Below the pieces are notes generated by a model. The model was not told the origin of the DNA, did not search any database, and was given only the letters and a program-made list of their open reading frames with translations. Positions 22,605 through 33,019 of a stretch of DNA of 64,000 nucleotides are shown here, piece after piece (within the stretch, counting starts at the first letter, position 1; each line of letters starts with the position of its first letter). The translations under genes and the position numbers were made by a program. Origin of the DNA: Otatea glauca (Eukaryota; Streptophyta; Magnoliopsida; Poales; Poaceae); NCBI GenBank assembly GCA_036346275.1, contig CM070713.1, forward strand, positions 75,880,382-75,944,381. Reading direction: 5' to 3'.

Positions 22605-24547
22605 CACTACTACAGAGGGTTCCACGACGCCCCATCAGTGCCAGGTGAGGCCCACCCGGCAGTGATTGTATTATCACTGCCGGTTCCAAGTAAAACCGGC
22701 ACAATAGTTTTTTCCCGCGCGAAGTGAAGGAATATCACTGCCGGTTCATTTTCTCCAACCGGCAGTAATACATCACTGCCAGTTTGTAAACAAAAGCCGG
22801 CAGTTATAAGATTACCCTAAATTCTCCCCATGCGAGAGAAGCAATATTACCGCCGGTTCGTATTATAAAATAGGCAGTGATATATTACTGCCGATTGGTA
22901 AATAATAACCGGCAGTGATAAAACTTACCCTAAACTTTCACGCGCGAACGACAGAGAGTATCATTGCCGGATTATATTATTGAACCGACAGTGATTGTTA
23001 TCTCTATATAAACGAAGCGCGCAGTCTTCTTCCCACACTTCGCTGTTTTGCCGTTTTTCCCACACTCTGTGCCCTAGCCACCGCGACTAGTCCTCCGCGC
23101 CAGCCCTCCTCCCCGCGTCGGCCCTCCTCGACGTCCGGCCCTCCACCGCACCGGCGCTCCTCACCGCCTTGACCCTCGTCCACATCCGGCCGGCCTCCGC
23201 GCCGACCCTCCTCCGCGCCAGCTCCGCTGACGGTAATCCCTACTCCTCCTCGCCCTTGTTAGGTTCCTTGTTCAGAAAACTAGTGACACTATGCAGGAGG
23301 CCACCTACATTTTCAAATTCAGCTTGAATATCTTATATATCTTCTAAACATCTATATAAATTTTTATGTTCATGCTATGTACAAAAATGCTTGTCTTTAA
23401 CTATTGTTATCAAGTCCTGTCCATAAGCAATTGTTGCTTTGTAGTTTGTATTGCCCGTATGAGTAGCTTGGCTTGAATAAGTTAGGTCATTTTTTTTTGT
23501 TAAATATTGTTAATACAAATCATTTACCTTTTTTTATATATGTTCTCAGTGCACTGATATAAGTAATGGTGTCTCAAGTTGGAAAAAATTATGTGTAATG
23601 AGTGGAAAGGGAACAATTTTCCGTGCCTAAGACAGCCGCAAGGGAACAATTTATGTGCATACTACGTAATGACACACATACACACGTTCGTCACTGATAG
23701 TACCGACTACAACAGCGAGATGGTATATCATTACATGTTGACGCCTACTTTTCTTTATAAAAACTACGACACTAATTAATACATCATTTTCTTCAATGAC
23801 AGCGCGTGAAGCTTGGCTCCAACAGCCTACTTGACAGCAAAGTTGAAGCCCTTCGAGAGCAGATGGCTGGGTTCATCGTTCGAGAAGTGATCAACCCGAA
23901 GGGCGAGTCTTATGAGCCACACGCTACAATTAACTGAAATATGAACGATTGTCAATGAACAATGTAATAATTAAATATTACGATGATTTACTGTATTTCA
24001 ATTATGCTTTACAAATACTTCATTAATATTGTCATGATTAAATGAGTATTCAGTATTCAATTTTAAATATTATGATGATTTAATATATTTGAATTATTCT
24101 TTACCAATACTTCATTAATATTGCGCATAACATATACCGTACAGAATACATGTACTGTACAATATATATATAGTACAGCGTTACATCATACATATAATAT
24201 AAAAAAATATGTAACCGGTTTTGGAGGATAATATGGCACTGTACTTATCACTGTCGATTTTAGAGAAATAACTGGCAGTGATAACACCTTTATCACTGTC
24301 GGTTAGAAAATATTAAGTGGCAGTGATATAGATTATCACTGCCGGTTGAAAAATAAAAAATCCGACAGTGATAAGCCTTATCACTGCCGGTTGTATAATA
24401 TAAACCGACAGTGATATTATTATCACTGTCGGTTGAAGAACCGGCAGTGATAGTCCCGACTATCACTGCCAGTTAGGGAGTGCCGGGTCAACATCCAGCA
24501 GTGATGCTGATGTTGATCCGGTAATGATGTCCTTTTCTGTAGTGGTG
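22605..24547. mobile_element. CACTA (En/Spm) element, non-autonomous derivative
   Basis: Ends are CACTACTACAGAGGG and, on the other strand, CACCACTACAGAAAAGG. The 3-bp target duplication CGT (22602-22604 and 24548-24550) is perfect. Both subterminal zones (about 22660-22990 and 24230-24510) are filled with direct and inverted copies of ATCACTGCCGGTT, the usual CACTA transposase-binding arrangement. No transposase is present. The core has a GC-rich leader after TCTATATAAACGAAG, an intron-like AT-rich stretch and a peptidase fragment. At 1,943 bp it is far shorter than autonomous elements. Confidence 0.95.
23579..23936 (+). pseudogene. C-terminal fragment of a C48/Ulp1-like peptidase in the CACTA element
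   Basis: The first piece (about 23579-23779) contains PCLRQPQGNNLCAYYVMTHI. This corresponds to the RQPPGTNLCGYYVCEFI block of grass CACTA-associated Ulp1-type cysteine peptidases and keeps the Gln and Cys expected of the active site. After an intron-like gap, 23840-23936 reads LREQMAGFIVREVINPKGES and ends at TGA. The upstream His and Asp region is absent, so it cannot be a working peptidase. The assignment rests on motif memory. Confidence 0.7.
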
Positions 24548-24550
24548 CGT

Positions 24551-25240
24551 CTAAACCATTCGTTGCTTCGATGGAACGGTGCTCAACATTGATAACTGCT
24601 TAACTTATAGCTTCTTTACAGACTACACAGGAACTCTATCCGGTTCGTAGACGGTTAGTGACCAAGTTCACTTTTCAGTAGCATGAAGGAGAAAGCTACT
24701 TTTGGCATCTGGGGTGTGGATTAGTTCGTGGCTCGACATCCTCATCGGAACCTCCAGTAATAGCAGCGGACATTTCGCTTGCGAAGGGTATGGAAAAGCA
24801 GCCTTTGTCAGGGACATTAGAATCGTGGGCAGGAGAACAAGTTCACCGAGCCAAACATTGGCAAGGCCAGGCCGGCTAACTCTGAAGTGCTATAGCGTTG
24901 ACGGTTTTCGCGTTGCCAATGGCAGTACGAGTGTGTATTACGGTGGACCGGGTCACTGTCCCAATTGAATGATCTTTGTAAAAAGGATGATTAAAGCGCG
25001 GCAAGCGTTAGAGCGCGGAAGGAAGCCTACCACGCTGGTACGAAGAGACTAGATTTATAAAATAAATGAGGTAAGGTAAACTAGATACAGATGATTTCTG
25101 ATCACCGAGTGAAGGACGTGTCATGTCGCTGCATGTTCGAAGTGCCAACTGAAACAGATCTTGAGAACTACAAGCGACATGACAAACTACGAGCAAAACT
25201 AGCGATGCACGAGTCCGTGGTGGATTCTTCGTTTCTTCGG
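24551..25240. other. Intergenic, no gene recognised
   Basis: An 88-codon ORF at 24702-24968 (+) has no recognisable domain or homologue known to me. The rest is probably the 3' flank of the POLAR-like gene on the minus strand. Confidence 0.4.
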
Positions 25241-26544
25241 CTACCTGAGCTGTGACTCGTCCTTGTGGCGGGTGACGAGCTTGGCGGTGTCGCGCCACCA
25301 GCACACCTCGCGCTCCTTCTCCTGCAGCTTCCTCCGCGCGCGCTCCAGCGCTGACTCCAGCTCCGCGATCCGCTCCTCGTGCCGCGACTGCAGGAGCTCG
25401 TGCAGCCTCCTCTCCAGCTCCCGGGCCGACACGCCGCCGTGAGGGGGGCTCTCCCCCTCCCCACGCTCCTCATCCTCATCCTCCTCCTCGTCGTCGTTGT
25501 TTTCGTCTTCCTTACTACCGTCGTTGCCCACGCAAGTCGGCGAGTGGCTCACGCAAGTTGCGTCGCTCTTCGCCTCGGTCTGCGAGGATCGATCAGAATT
25601 CAGCATACTATCCCTTGTCAAATTGGCCGGGGGCACACTTGTAGCTGTAGCTACCCAATACCTCGAGTTGATGATCTCGCCGAGTAATCGCGCATTCCTC
25701 GTTGTTCGCGGTGAATTGCAGGCGCGTCAGCTCCGCTTCCATATGTTCCATCGCAGCGCCAGCATGGCGTCCTGCATTTCCGCTGCGGCACGCCGAGGCT
25801 CCCGTTAGCGAACTGCGGCACAAGGCCGCGTCCTCCTCGCCGGCGAAGACGATTGACTCCTTGACCACACTGGCGCTGTCGGTGTGATCGGACACGTTGG
25901 AGCGGTTGCTGCTCCGCTCCTCCGCCCTGACGTCCAACACCAGCCGCTCCATCTGGGCGCGCAGCTCGCCCATCCTGCTCAGCTCCGCCGCGCTCTTGGA
26001 GAGCAGCAGCAGCAGGCTCGCGTCCAGCCCCAGGCTCGCCGGCGACACCTTCTCCGCCGACTTCTTCCCTGCACGACAAACAACCACACCACACCATTCA
26101 CCGCTTTGGTTACGTGAAGCTGGTAACACCAACAGCAACACCGATCACGAATCCACCAGTTCGCCATAGACACATACCCAGAGATCTCCGAGGCGACTCG
26201 CGAAGCTCTGCTTGGCTGCGCACCACCTTCGGCTCGGCCGCCCCCCTCGCCTCCTCCTTGGCCGCATCATCTCCAGCAGCGGCGTCCTCCTCCCTGGCAG
26301 CTGCGCTGGAGCAGTACCGGGGGAGGCGCAGGCGGCAGCCGAATCCGCCGCCCCCGCCGCGGCCCCTGTGGAGGATGCGCGACAGCAGTGTCCGCGGCGA
26401 GGGGCACTCGCGCGCGCTGCCGCCGGTTGCGGCAGCCGCCGACGCTTTGGTGAGGAGGGCCCCGACGGTGGAGGGCGACGCCGAAGACGCCGAGAGGCAC
26501 GGGGGCAGTGGCAGCGTGGGCGCCGTGCTCCTCTCCGTTGCCAT
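25241..26544 (-). CDS. POLAR-like protein (asymmetric-division polarity family)
   Basis: Exon 1 (26544-26178) starts MATERSTAPTLPLPP and joins by a clean phase-1 GT-AG junction to exon 2 (from 26068), giving RRSLGKKSAEKVSPASLGLD. Exon 2 includes a Leu/Ser-rich stretch, an acidic/Glu-rich helix and MEAELTRLQF. The last exon (to 25241) has an acidic EEEDEDEE run and ends with ELERRLHELLQSRHEERIAE and EKEREVCWWRDTAKL. That C-terminal coiled coil with WW followed by DTA is the signature I associate with POLAR/POLAR-like plant proteins, which mark polarity in stomatal-lineage cells. The join near 25662-25613 is unresolved: the obvious GT-AG pair gives only 48 bp and breaks frame, so either another splice or a 1-bp indel is needed. 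Confidence 0.7.
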
Positions 26545-27917
26545 TAGTGATGGGTTTTGGACTCGGAGGAATTTTTGGAGGAATCGATGGGTTTTGATTT
26601 GAGGATTCCATGGAGGCGTACGTGTGTATTTTATAAGGGGGGCGCGGCAATGGTGGGGAGTGGAGAGGGGGAGGACATTTTATGTTGGGATTTTAATTGG
26701 GTTTAAGATTTAACCTTCATGTTTAGTAGTATTTGACCAATTATTGCATTTTCCAAGCAGTATAATGATGGGATAATCGAAAGTTAAAACTTTTTTTATA
26801 GAACGGCGCTTCAATGCTTTCCCTTCCAATACAAACTGTATAAATCTTGAAGCAAGCGAATGAGGAAATAATCACTATATGCCATTCATTCATGCTTTAA
26901 TATTTATACAATTGTCAAAAGGAAAAGCATGAAAACACCTCTTTTTTATATTGTTCTTAAAAAAAGAAAACCTTTTTTTAATGAGAAGAACAGATAAATG
27001 GAAACTGCTAATGTGATTGCACATTGACGTGATACAAAGTCTTGTTTAGTTTAAAAAGGAAATTTGAATTCCGAGTTACGGTATGGGTCTGCTCTTCCCA
27101 CGGTTGCCGAGCTTGTCTTTTCAAAATCTCAAACTTGGATCTTTTAAACGCGTCAGGGACACACAGTTTGAACGGTCAAATGCCAGTTCAAGCATACTAC
27201 TGCTAGTGTGCGTTTTCAAATCTGCATTGCACGTTTTTCTATGAATTCGAAGTGCAGAAGCAGGCACTGATCGCCTCTGCAGTTCAAAATTTGCACTTGG
27301 GTACATTCTTCCGTTCGCGAGCCATTTGGCCCCTGTAAATGACGAAATGGGCGGTAGGTTTCCCTTTAATTCCTTAAGCGAATGCACCTCAACTCATTTA
27401 CAAACTCCAGCTAACCCCATCGATCTCGTCAATGAGATTCTTTCAAATTTTAAATTCCATTGGCTCCCCTCGATTCATCATACGATCGGCACTGCTATGC
27501 ATTTCGATGCGCGAAGATATATGCTAGTAGTACACGTTATAGATGCACGCCGCCTTCAGATGTTCGAATTCATACAATCAGCTTCTACTGACGAATTGAT
27601 CTGAATGTGAGATGCGTTTTGTCTCCCTGATGCATGCATTGAGGTGCAACGCTCGTGTGATCTATGTAGTCTCTGCATGGGATGGCAAACCAGTACAACA
27701 AGTACTGTAACACTCTTTGCTGCTATTCTACCAGGGGCATTATGTGGCAGTTATGCGTAAATACAAAAATTGAACTTCAGAAGTAACAGACATTCAACTC
27801 ATTGGCTATAAGGTTGCTCCAAGAAGAGGAAATCTCAATTTAATTCCCAGTGCGCATTAGCTCCAAGGGAAGAAGTAAGAGGTGTGTTAAAACATGGAGG
27901 AAAGAACCATTTCAGAC
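26545..27917. other. Intergenic between POLAR-like and E2 loci
   Basis: AT-rich, with no recognised gene or repeat. I looked here on the minus strand for the missing 3' exons of the E2 gene (C-terminal E2 helices and UBA domain) and did not see them. Confidence 0.5.
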
Positions 27918-29374
27918 CTGTCGTGCAACAACAGCATCCTGGGGATCATCAGGTGCAGGAGCAGAAAGCAGAGCTTTAAGGGATAGCAGCACTGTCTCGA
28001 AGGTAAGGGCTGGGCTCCACTGATCTTTCAGTATGTCCAAGCAAATTGCTCCATTTTGGCTGCTAATATTAGGGTGCCTTCAACATAGATTAGATGAGAA
28101 ATCAGAATTGTAGGTAATGCAAGCCTTGTCAGGAAGCAGCAGTTAAGTAACCACAATTAGTTCATAGTATACTTTTGGATATTGGATGGCTCACCACCAC
28201 ATGAAGAGTAAAGTCATCACTATACCTTAAGATAATATAACAACACTGAAACAACAGAATCTCTACTTGCTGTGTTTGTTTGGGACTTTGAACTACAATG
28301 TACTACTGTTAATGTCCTCCTTTGATCAAGCAGCAACAAATATAAGAAAGTGAAAAGATAACCCATATCAATCCTCGAAAATTGTTAGCTCAGAGTAATG
28401 GATTCCTACAAACAAGGAACATCGAGATCCTCCTTTGAAAAGGCGTATATACACAGAGAGGAATACACAGATAAACCACATGGAGAAGGAAAGCATACAT
28501 ACCGTACTTTGGTGATGAACTGCATCTTAGGGGTTCAAAGGGATAGCCACCTTCCAATCAAAGACCGCAATCAATCAGTTAGATGATATTATGATAATAA
28601 CATTTTCCGCGCCTTTGCAGATCTTGATTTGGCTTCAGTTATTAGCATGTAGAGGTGATACACAAAGGTTTTAACCTGCGGAACAAGTAACAAAGGCACC
28701 AAAATCCAAGCAATTGAAGATCGGGCATAGATAATTTTTCTGACCCCAACAGTTTGGTGTTCGGCAAGCATTTCGGGCCCTATGCCGAGGGCTCCAGTCA
28801 TACTGTTCAACATAACAAAAGATAAAAAAAAGTAATACACCTTGATTCCTTGAATTACATATTTACATCTGCAGAATTTGAACACGAGATATAATTATGT
28901 CTGCTCAAATGCACACATCTTCTCTACGCCTCAAAAGGAAAGGTGAATCCGTATTAGATACTGCGCTCACGAACGTCTGCCAAATCAAATCCAATTCTGG
29001 AACGGAAGAAGGCACACAACCATAAGAATCGCGCTACGCATCGATCAATCTACCCAGCCCCGCAGTCCGCAGAGGCCACGGACTAAACCCTCGCGCCGAT
29101 CGCCATGAATCACAAGCGCGACTGCGGGGCGGAGGCGACGGCGATGGAATCCCACACGAACATGGAGAGAGATGACAGGGATGTATATACCTGGCAGGCG
29201 GATGTCGATGAGGAAGGCGCCCCCTCGTAGGGGGTTCCGATGGGGTCGGCAATGGTGCCAGTGAGGTAGGAGATGTTGGAGCTGCCGTCGTGGAGGGCAA
29301 TGGAGACACTTGAGACCTCCCTGTCCCCGGTTGCACTCCGTGAGCTCCTTCTGCACACGCGACATGTCTACCAT
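27918..29374 (-). pseudogene. Ubiquitin-conjugating enzyme E2, UBC27-like, frameshifted and 3'-truncated
   Basis: Exons are 29374-29191 (MVDMSRVQKELTECNR... to IDIRLP), 28550-28503 (GYPFEP...MQFITK) and 28077-27918 (HPNISSQNGAICLDILKDQW with the catalytic Cys, to DDPQDAVVARQ). Splice sites are good GT-AG. Defects: an extra G at 29325-29328, a missing G at 29220-29224 and a missing C at 28530-28533, each in a homopolymer; and the near-invariant Trp of KVWHPN is CGG (Arg) across the exon 2/3 join. The exons for the last E2 helices and the UBA domain, which UBC27 carries, are missing. UBC27-type enzymes pass ubiquitin from E1 to substrates. I read this as a decayed copy; sequencing error alone would not explain the Trp change and truncation. 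Confidence 0.85.
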
Positions 29375-29920
29375 CCCCCCTTCCCTTCCCTTACCCTGCA
29401 ACTCTCTTGCTCTTCTGGGAAACGACGGGATGTGAATGGAACGGGAGAGGAGGTGAAGGGGAAGGGGAAGGAAGCGGCTTGGAGGCCTTCGGCCATGGTT
29501 CGCTCGGAACGGGGGAGAAGCCCGCCGACCGGGTCGATCTCGCTGACGGGGACATGTGCCAGGGCGAGGGCGGCGCGCGTGCGGGAACGGGGGCGAGGGT
29601 ACGGGGAGAGGCGCGAGGCGGCGGGGTTTGGTGGGGGAACGGGATAAGTGGTGGAGGCGACGGCGATGCGGCCGGTTGAAGGAAGCAGGAGCGATGGAGA
29701 AGAGCGTCTCCTCGAGTTCCCCGGGCGCAGACGCCGCGTCGCGTGGAGGCCTCTTGAAGCACCGAGGGCAGGACGCGCAAAGATCCATCGCACCGGAAGA
29801 ACGGATCGGCCGCCGCAAGACAGAACGGAGCGCAAGCCCGAACGAGACGGTGCCGAGGAAGGCCGGGAGCGACACGATTGGTCGGGGGCGCACGAACCGT
29901 ACGGCGGAATTTTTCAAAAG
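29375..29920. other. GC-rich 5' flank of the E2 copy
   Basis: Very GC-rich with long overlapping ORFs on both strands. These look like compositional artefacts of a 5' UTR/CpG-rich promoter rather than genes. Confidence 0.45.
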
Positions 29921-30358
29921 GTTCATTTAGTACCTCACTATAAAACCGGATATTTAGTACTCTAAACTTACAAAACCGAGTAAATTTACACTCTAAGGTG
30001 GTTTTGTTGATGGGGATTCAACTCAGAGTGATTTTTGCCATGTTGAAAGTCATGTCATTGATTTTTGTTGATGTGGATCCAAATGAGAGAATGGATGATG
30101 ACAAAGAAAGAAAGAAAGAGAATTCATGCAGGAGAGAGAATGAGTGAAAATGGGTCGATGATGTGGATGTAAATACCTTTGAATTAGATCCTCATTACTA
30201 AAGCAAGATGATGTGGTTGCCAATATGGCAGAAACCACCGTGAGTGTGATCCATATAATCAAAACCGTCCTCCAAAACCACCTTAGATGTATATTGACCC
30301 GATTTTGTTAGTTAGAGAGTTAAATATCCATTTTTATAGTTAAGAGTGTTAAATAGAT
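29921..30358. mobile_element. Long-TIR non-autonomous DNA element (possibly MULE-derived)
   Basis: An imperfect inverted repeat of about 85-90 bp links 29921-30008 and 30270-30358. Shared blocks include ACTATAAAA..GGATATTTA, AAAAC/TCG.GT and TCTAAGGTGGTTTT. Flanks TTTTTCAAAAG (29910-29920) and TTTTTAGAAAG (30359-30369) match at 9 of 11, in the size range of Mutator-type duplications. No ORF of note. Confidence 0.7.
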
Positions 30359-30369
30359 TTTTTAGAAAG

Positions 30370-30739
30370 TACAAGGATGTAAAATGGACTTATTACTTAT
30401 TTTAATGTTTGCACAAATATTAAAACATGTATAAAAGATAGATAGTGATTATTTTCGCTTATTTATTTTAAGATTTACTTAACTTGTATTGAGAGAGTGA
30501 TATTTTCCGCAACTAAAGCAGACGTGGGAAACAGGGATGTCTGTGAGGCTGGGCCGAGCGAGCGGACCAACAAACAGTAGTGTAGTGGGAGGAATGATGT
30601 GTGGCAGTTGGGTGCGCGCGCAAGTTCGCTCCAACCGCCACCTTAAATTGGTGTGTCCTTGCACCTTGTTCGCCCGACCAGCTATCTCCTAAGGATTTCA
30701 ATCATTGACAGCACTAGATAATCATATGCCGCGTGCCAT
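30370..30739. other. Intergenic, nothing recognised
   Basis: No gene, RNA or repeat could be supported here. Confidence 0.4.
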
Positions 30740-31250
30740 GCCGCGGGCACCGCTCCCCACGCGAGCAAATCAAGAAAACGTGCGACTGCCGCTCCCTACG
30801 CGAGCAAATCGAGGAAACACGCGAAACGGTTGAAAAGATACAATCTGCAATTTCGCTGGAACGGAAAGTCCGCCTTGAAAAAAACGGAACACGAAAAAAG
30901 AACATAAACTTTTTTCTCTCGAAAAAGGACCTAAGCACAAATTTGTTTTCCGAAAAAGGGCTTAAATGTAATGCTAGAAAAATGCAAAAAGGATCTAAAT
31001 GCAATGTACATATTTTTTCAAAAAAAGGGACCTAAACGTAATTTTGATTTTCCGAAAAAGGACCCGAGCGCAATGTCTAAAAATACATAAAGGACCTAAA
31101 CGTAATATATATTCTATTTTAAAAAAGGATCTTATCGTAACTTTTTTCTAAAAGACCTGAACGTAATTTTTTTGGGGGAAAAGGACCTAAGCGTAATTTT
31201 TTTCGCGGCTCAGCCGCCGCCGAGCCAGCTCAAAGCAACCAGAGCTCGGG
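30740..31250. repeat. Degenerate short tandem repeat, AAAAGGACCTAAACGTAAT-like
   Basis: A GC-rich pair (CCGCTCCCCACGCGAGCAAA at about 30752 and a near copy at about 30793) is followed by about 8-10 diverged units of 30-45 bp with the core AAAAAGGACCTAAACGTAAT to 31200. The 100-codon ORF across it is a repeat artefact. Confidence 0.7.
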
Positions 31251-31296
31251 ATTTCTTCAACATTTAGTGGTGGTATGATTCGACCCGGGATGGTTA

Positions 31297-31526
31297 AGGG
31301 CATCTTCAATAGTTTTACTTTAGCTATCTCCTAGTTATACTCTGTCAGCAAAATTCTACACAGAGAAGAGAGGAGTTTTTTGGGAAAAAAATATACTATC
31401 TCTTATACAAGAGACAACCTGATCACACAAACCAACGTAAATAGTGATAGAGTGTGAGGGTAAAATATGATGAAAATAATATAAATTAGTTAGAGGAATA
31501 ATTTTAGAGACAAGCTATTGAAGATA
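31297..31526. mobile_element. Tourist-like MITE
   Basis: Left end AGGGCATCTTCAATAG, right end CTATTGAAGATA, with TTA on both sides (31294-31296 and 31527-31529). About 230 bp and AT-rich. The right terminus lacks the GCCC expected opposite GGGC, so it is worn. Confidence 0.6.
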
Positions 31527-31529
31527 TTA

Positions 31530-32005
31530 TATCTAGTGTTGTCTCTAAGTGAGTTAGAATTCTTAGAGACAATCTTAATAAATAAACTATTGTACGTGCC
31601 CAACAGCGTGGGGCTATTTTGCATGCGAATATCCCCAAATCCTGAAACACTTTGCCCGCTCGAAACTGAAGATGCATCACCTGAACTGGATGTATGTTGG
31701 CACAGGCACGTTGGTAAGAAGAGATCCCAGAGCGCGAACCGGGCCGGAGACGATGGACGCTAACACCCCCAGGACAGGAGGAGCATGTTGTTCCAGGGCT
31801 CCCACATGCACGTACGCGAGCTCCTGCTTCCGTGACGATCTCGGCGTGAAACGATTCCTCCTCGCTGGCTCCCTCACTCGAGAAAAGAAGAGAGGTGTCT
31901 CTCTACCGTTCGATCGTATCTGGGCCGCTCGTTGGCTGCAAGCTTTGGAACGAGACCGTTCGGGCCACGCCCAAAATAGTCCTAGTGAACAAGAAAGCCG
32001 GCGGC
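31530..32005. other. Intergenic, nothing recognised
   Basis: The 140-codon ORF at 31672-32094 has no domain I recognise and runs into the hAT element. Confidence 0.35.
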
Positions 32006-32461
32006 TGGGGATGGCAACTAGTTGGATCGGGTGCGGTTTTTACAAAATCCGATTCGACAGAAAACCTGAATTGGAAAATTCGATCCGAATCTGAATACCC
32101 TATCGAGTAAAAAACTATATCCGAACCCGGCAGGTACCCAAAATCCGACGGATTTGTGCAATACTGCAGTATAGGGTGGCAATAGGTCGGGTCGGGTGTG
32201 GATTTTGCAAAACCCGACCCAACAAGAAACCCGAACCAAAAAACCCGAGCCGAACTCGACCCTAAACTCAGCGGGTACCCGAAATCCGATGGGTATGTGC
32301 GGTATTTCAGATACTCGATGGGTACCCGTGGGTGGTTTTATAAACCCGACTTCGACCCGAACCCATCTCGGGTACCCGACCCGATGAACCCACGGGTGAA
32401 AAGTAGGACTCGAACCCGATCCGATCGGATGCAGAACCCGCGGGTCTGATTGCCATCCCTA
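32006..32461. mobile_element. hAT-type MITE
   Basis: Left end TGGGGATGGCAACTAG; right end read inward TAGGGATGGCAATCAGAC. A perfect 8-bp target duplication CCGGCGGC lies at 31998-32005 and 32462-32469. The interior is a series of short inverted motifs such as GGGTACCCG and CGGGTCGGG. A second left-type terminus, TAGGGTGGCAATAGGTCGGG, occurs inside at about 32173. Confidence 0.9.
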
Positions 32462-32469
32462 CCGGCGGC

Positions 32470-33019
32470 ACATCTGCACGTGCAAGCTTTTCAATTGCAT
32501 TGTCACAAGTGTTCTCCTATACGCTAGGCGGACAGCACTTCGACGCCTAGTAGGCTACCTATACGGGCTAGACGGGAGAGTGTAGCCTAGCGAGACGGAT
32601 GGCCAGGGAACACTGATTTTGCGCAAACAAACTGTAACAGACGCAAGTAGTGCAAGTTACCGACGCCGCCTTCTGAACCTTGAATTGATCGTCTGGCAAA
32701 AAGTGGACATGCATGCAAACAAATCGATCTGAATAGTGAATGCTACATCAGTACACCTGTTTGCCGCCAAACGTTCACCCCTCAATGCCCTCAACCTCAT
32801 ATCGCAAAGCAACAGATTCCACAACGTTAACAAAATGGGGGGAAACTGGAAAAAGAGATCAGATCGATAGCATTAGAACACGACAGACGAGTTCTCACTT
32901 CATTTCTATACTAATCAATAGGCAACAAATAACTCTAAAAAAATCAACAACAAATAATTGAAGGTCCAACTATCTGTCCCAGCTCTTAGATAACACACAC
33001 CGAAAAAGAAAAGGAATAG
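32470..33019. other. 3' flank of the UBP-like locus
   Basis: No gene or repeat recognised. Confidence 0.4.

Noticed and set aside
24702..24968. 88-codon ORF as a small gene
   Set aside because: No recognised domain, no upstream signals, within intergenic sequence.
29045..29926. 293-codon minus-strand ORF as an independent protein
   Set aside because: It runs through the GC-rich 5' flank into the E2 exon, then leaves frame at an indel; only the MVDMSRVQKE part is coding by homology.
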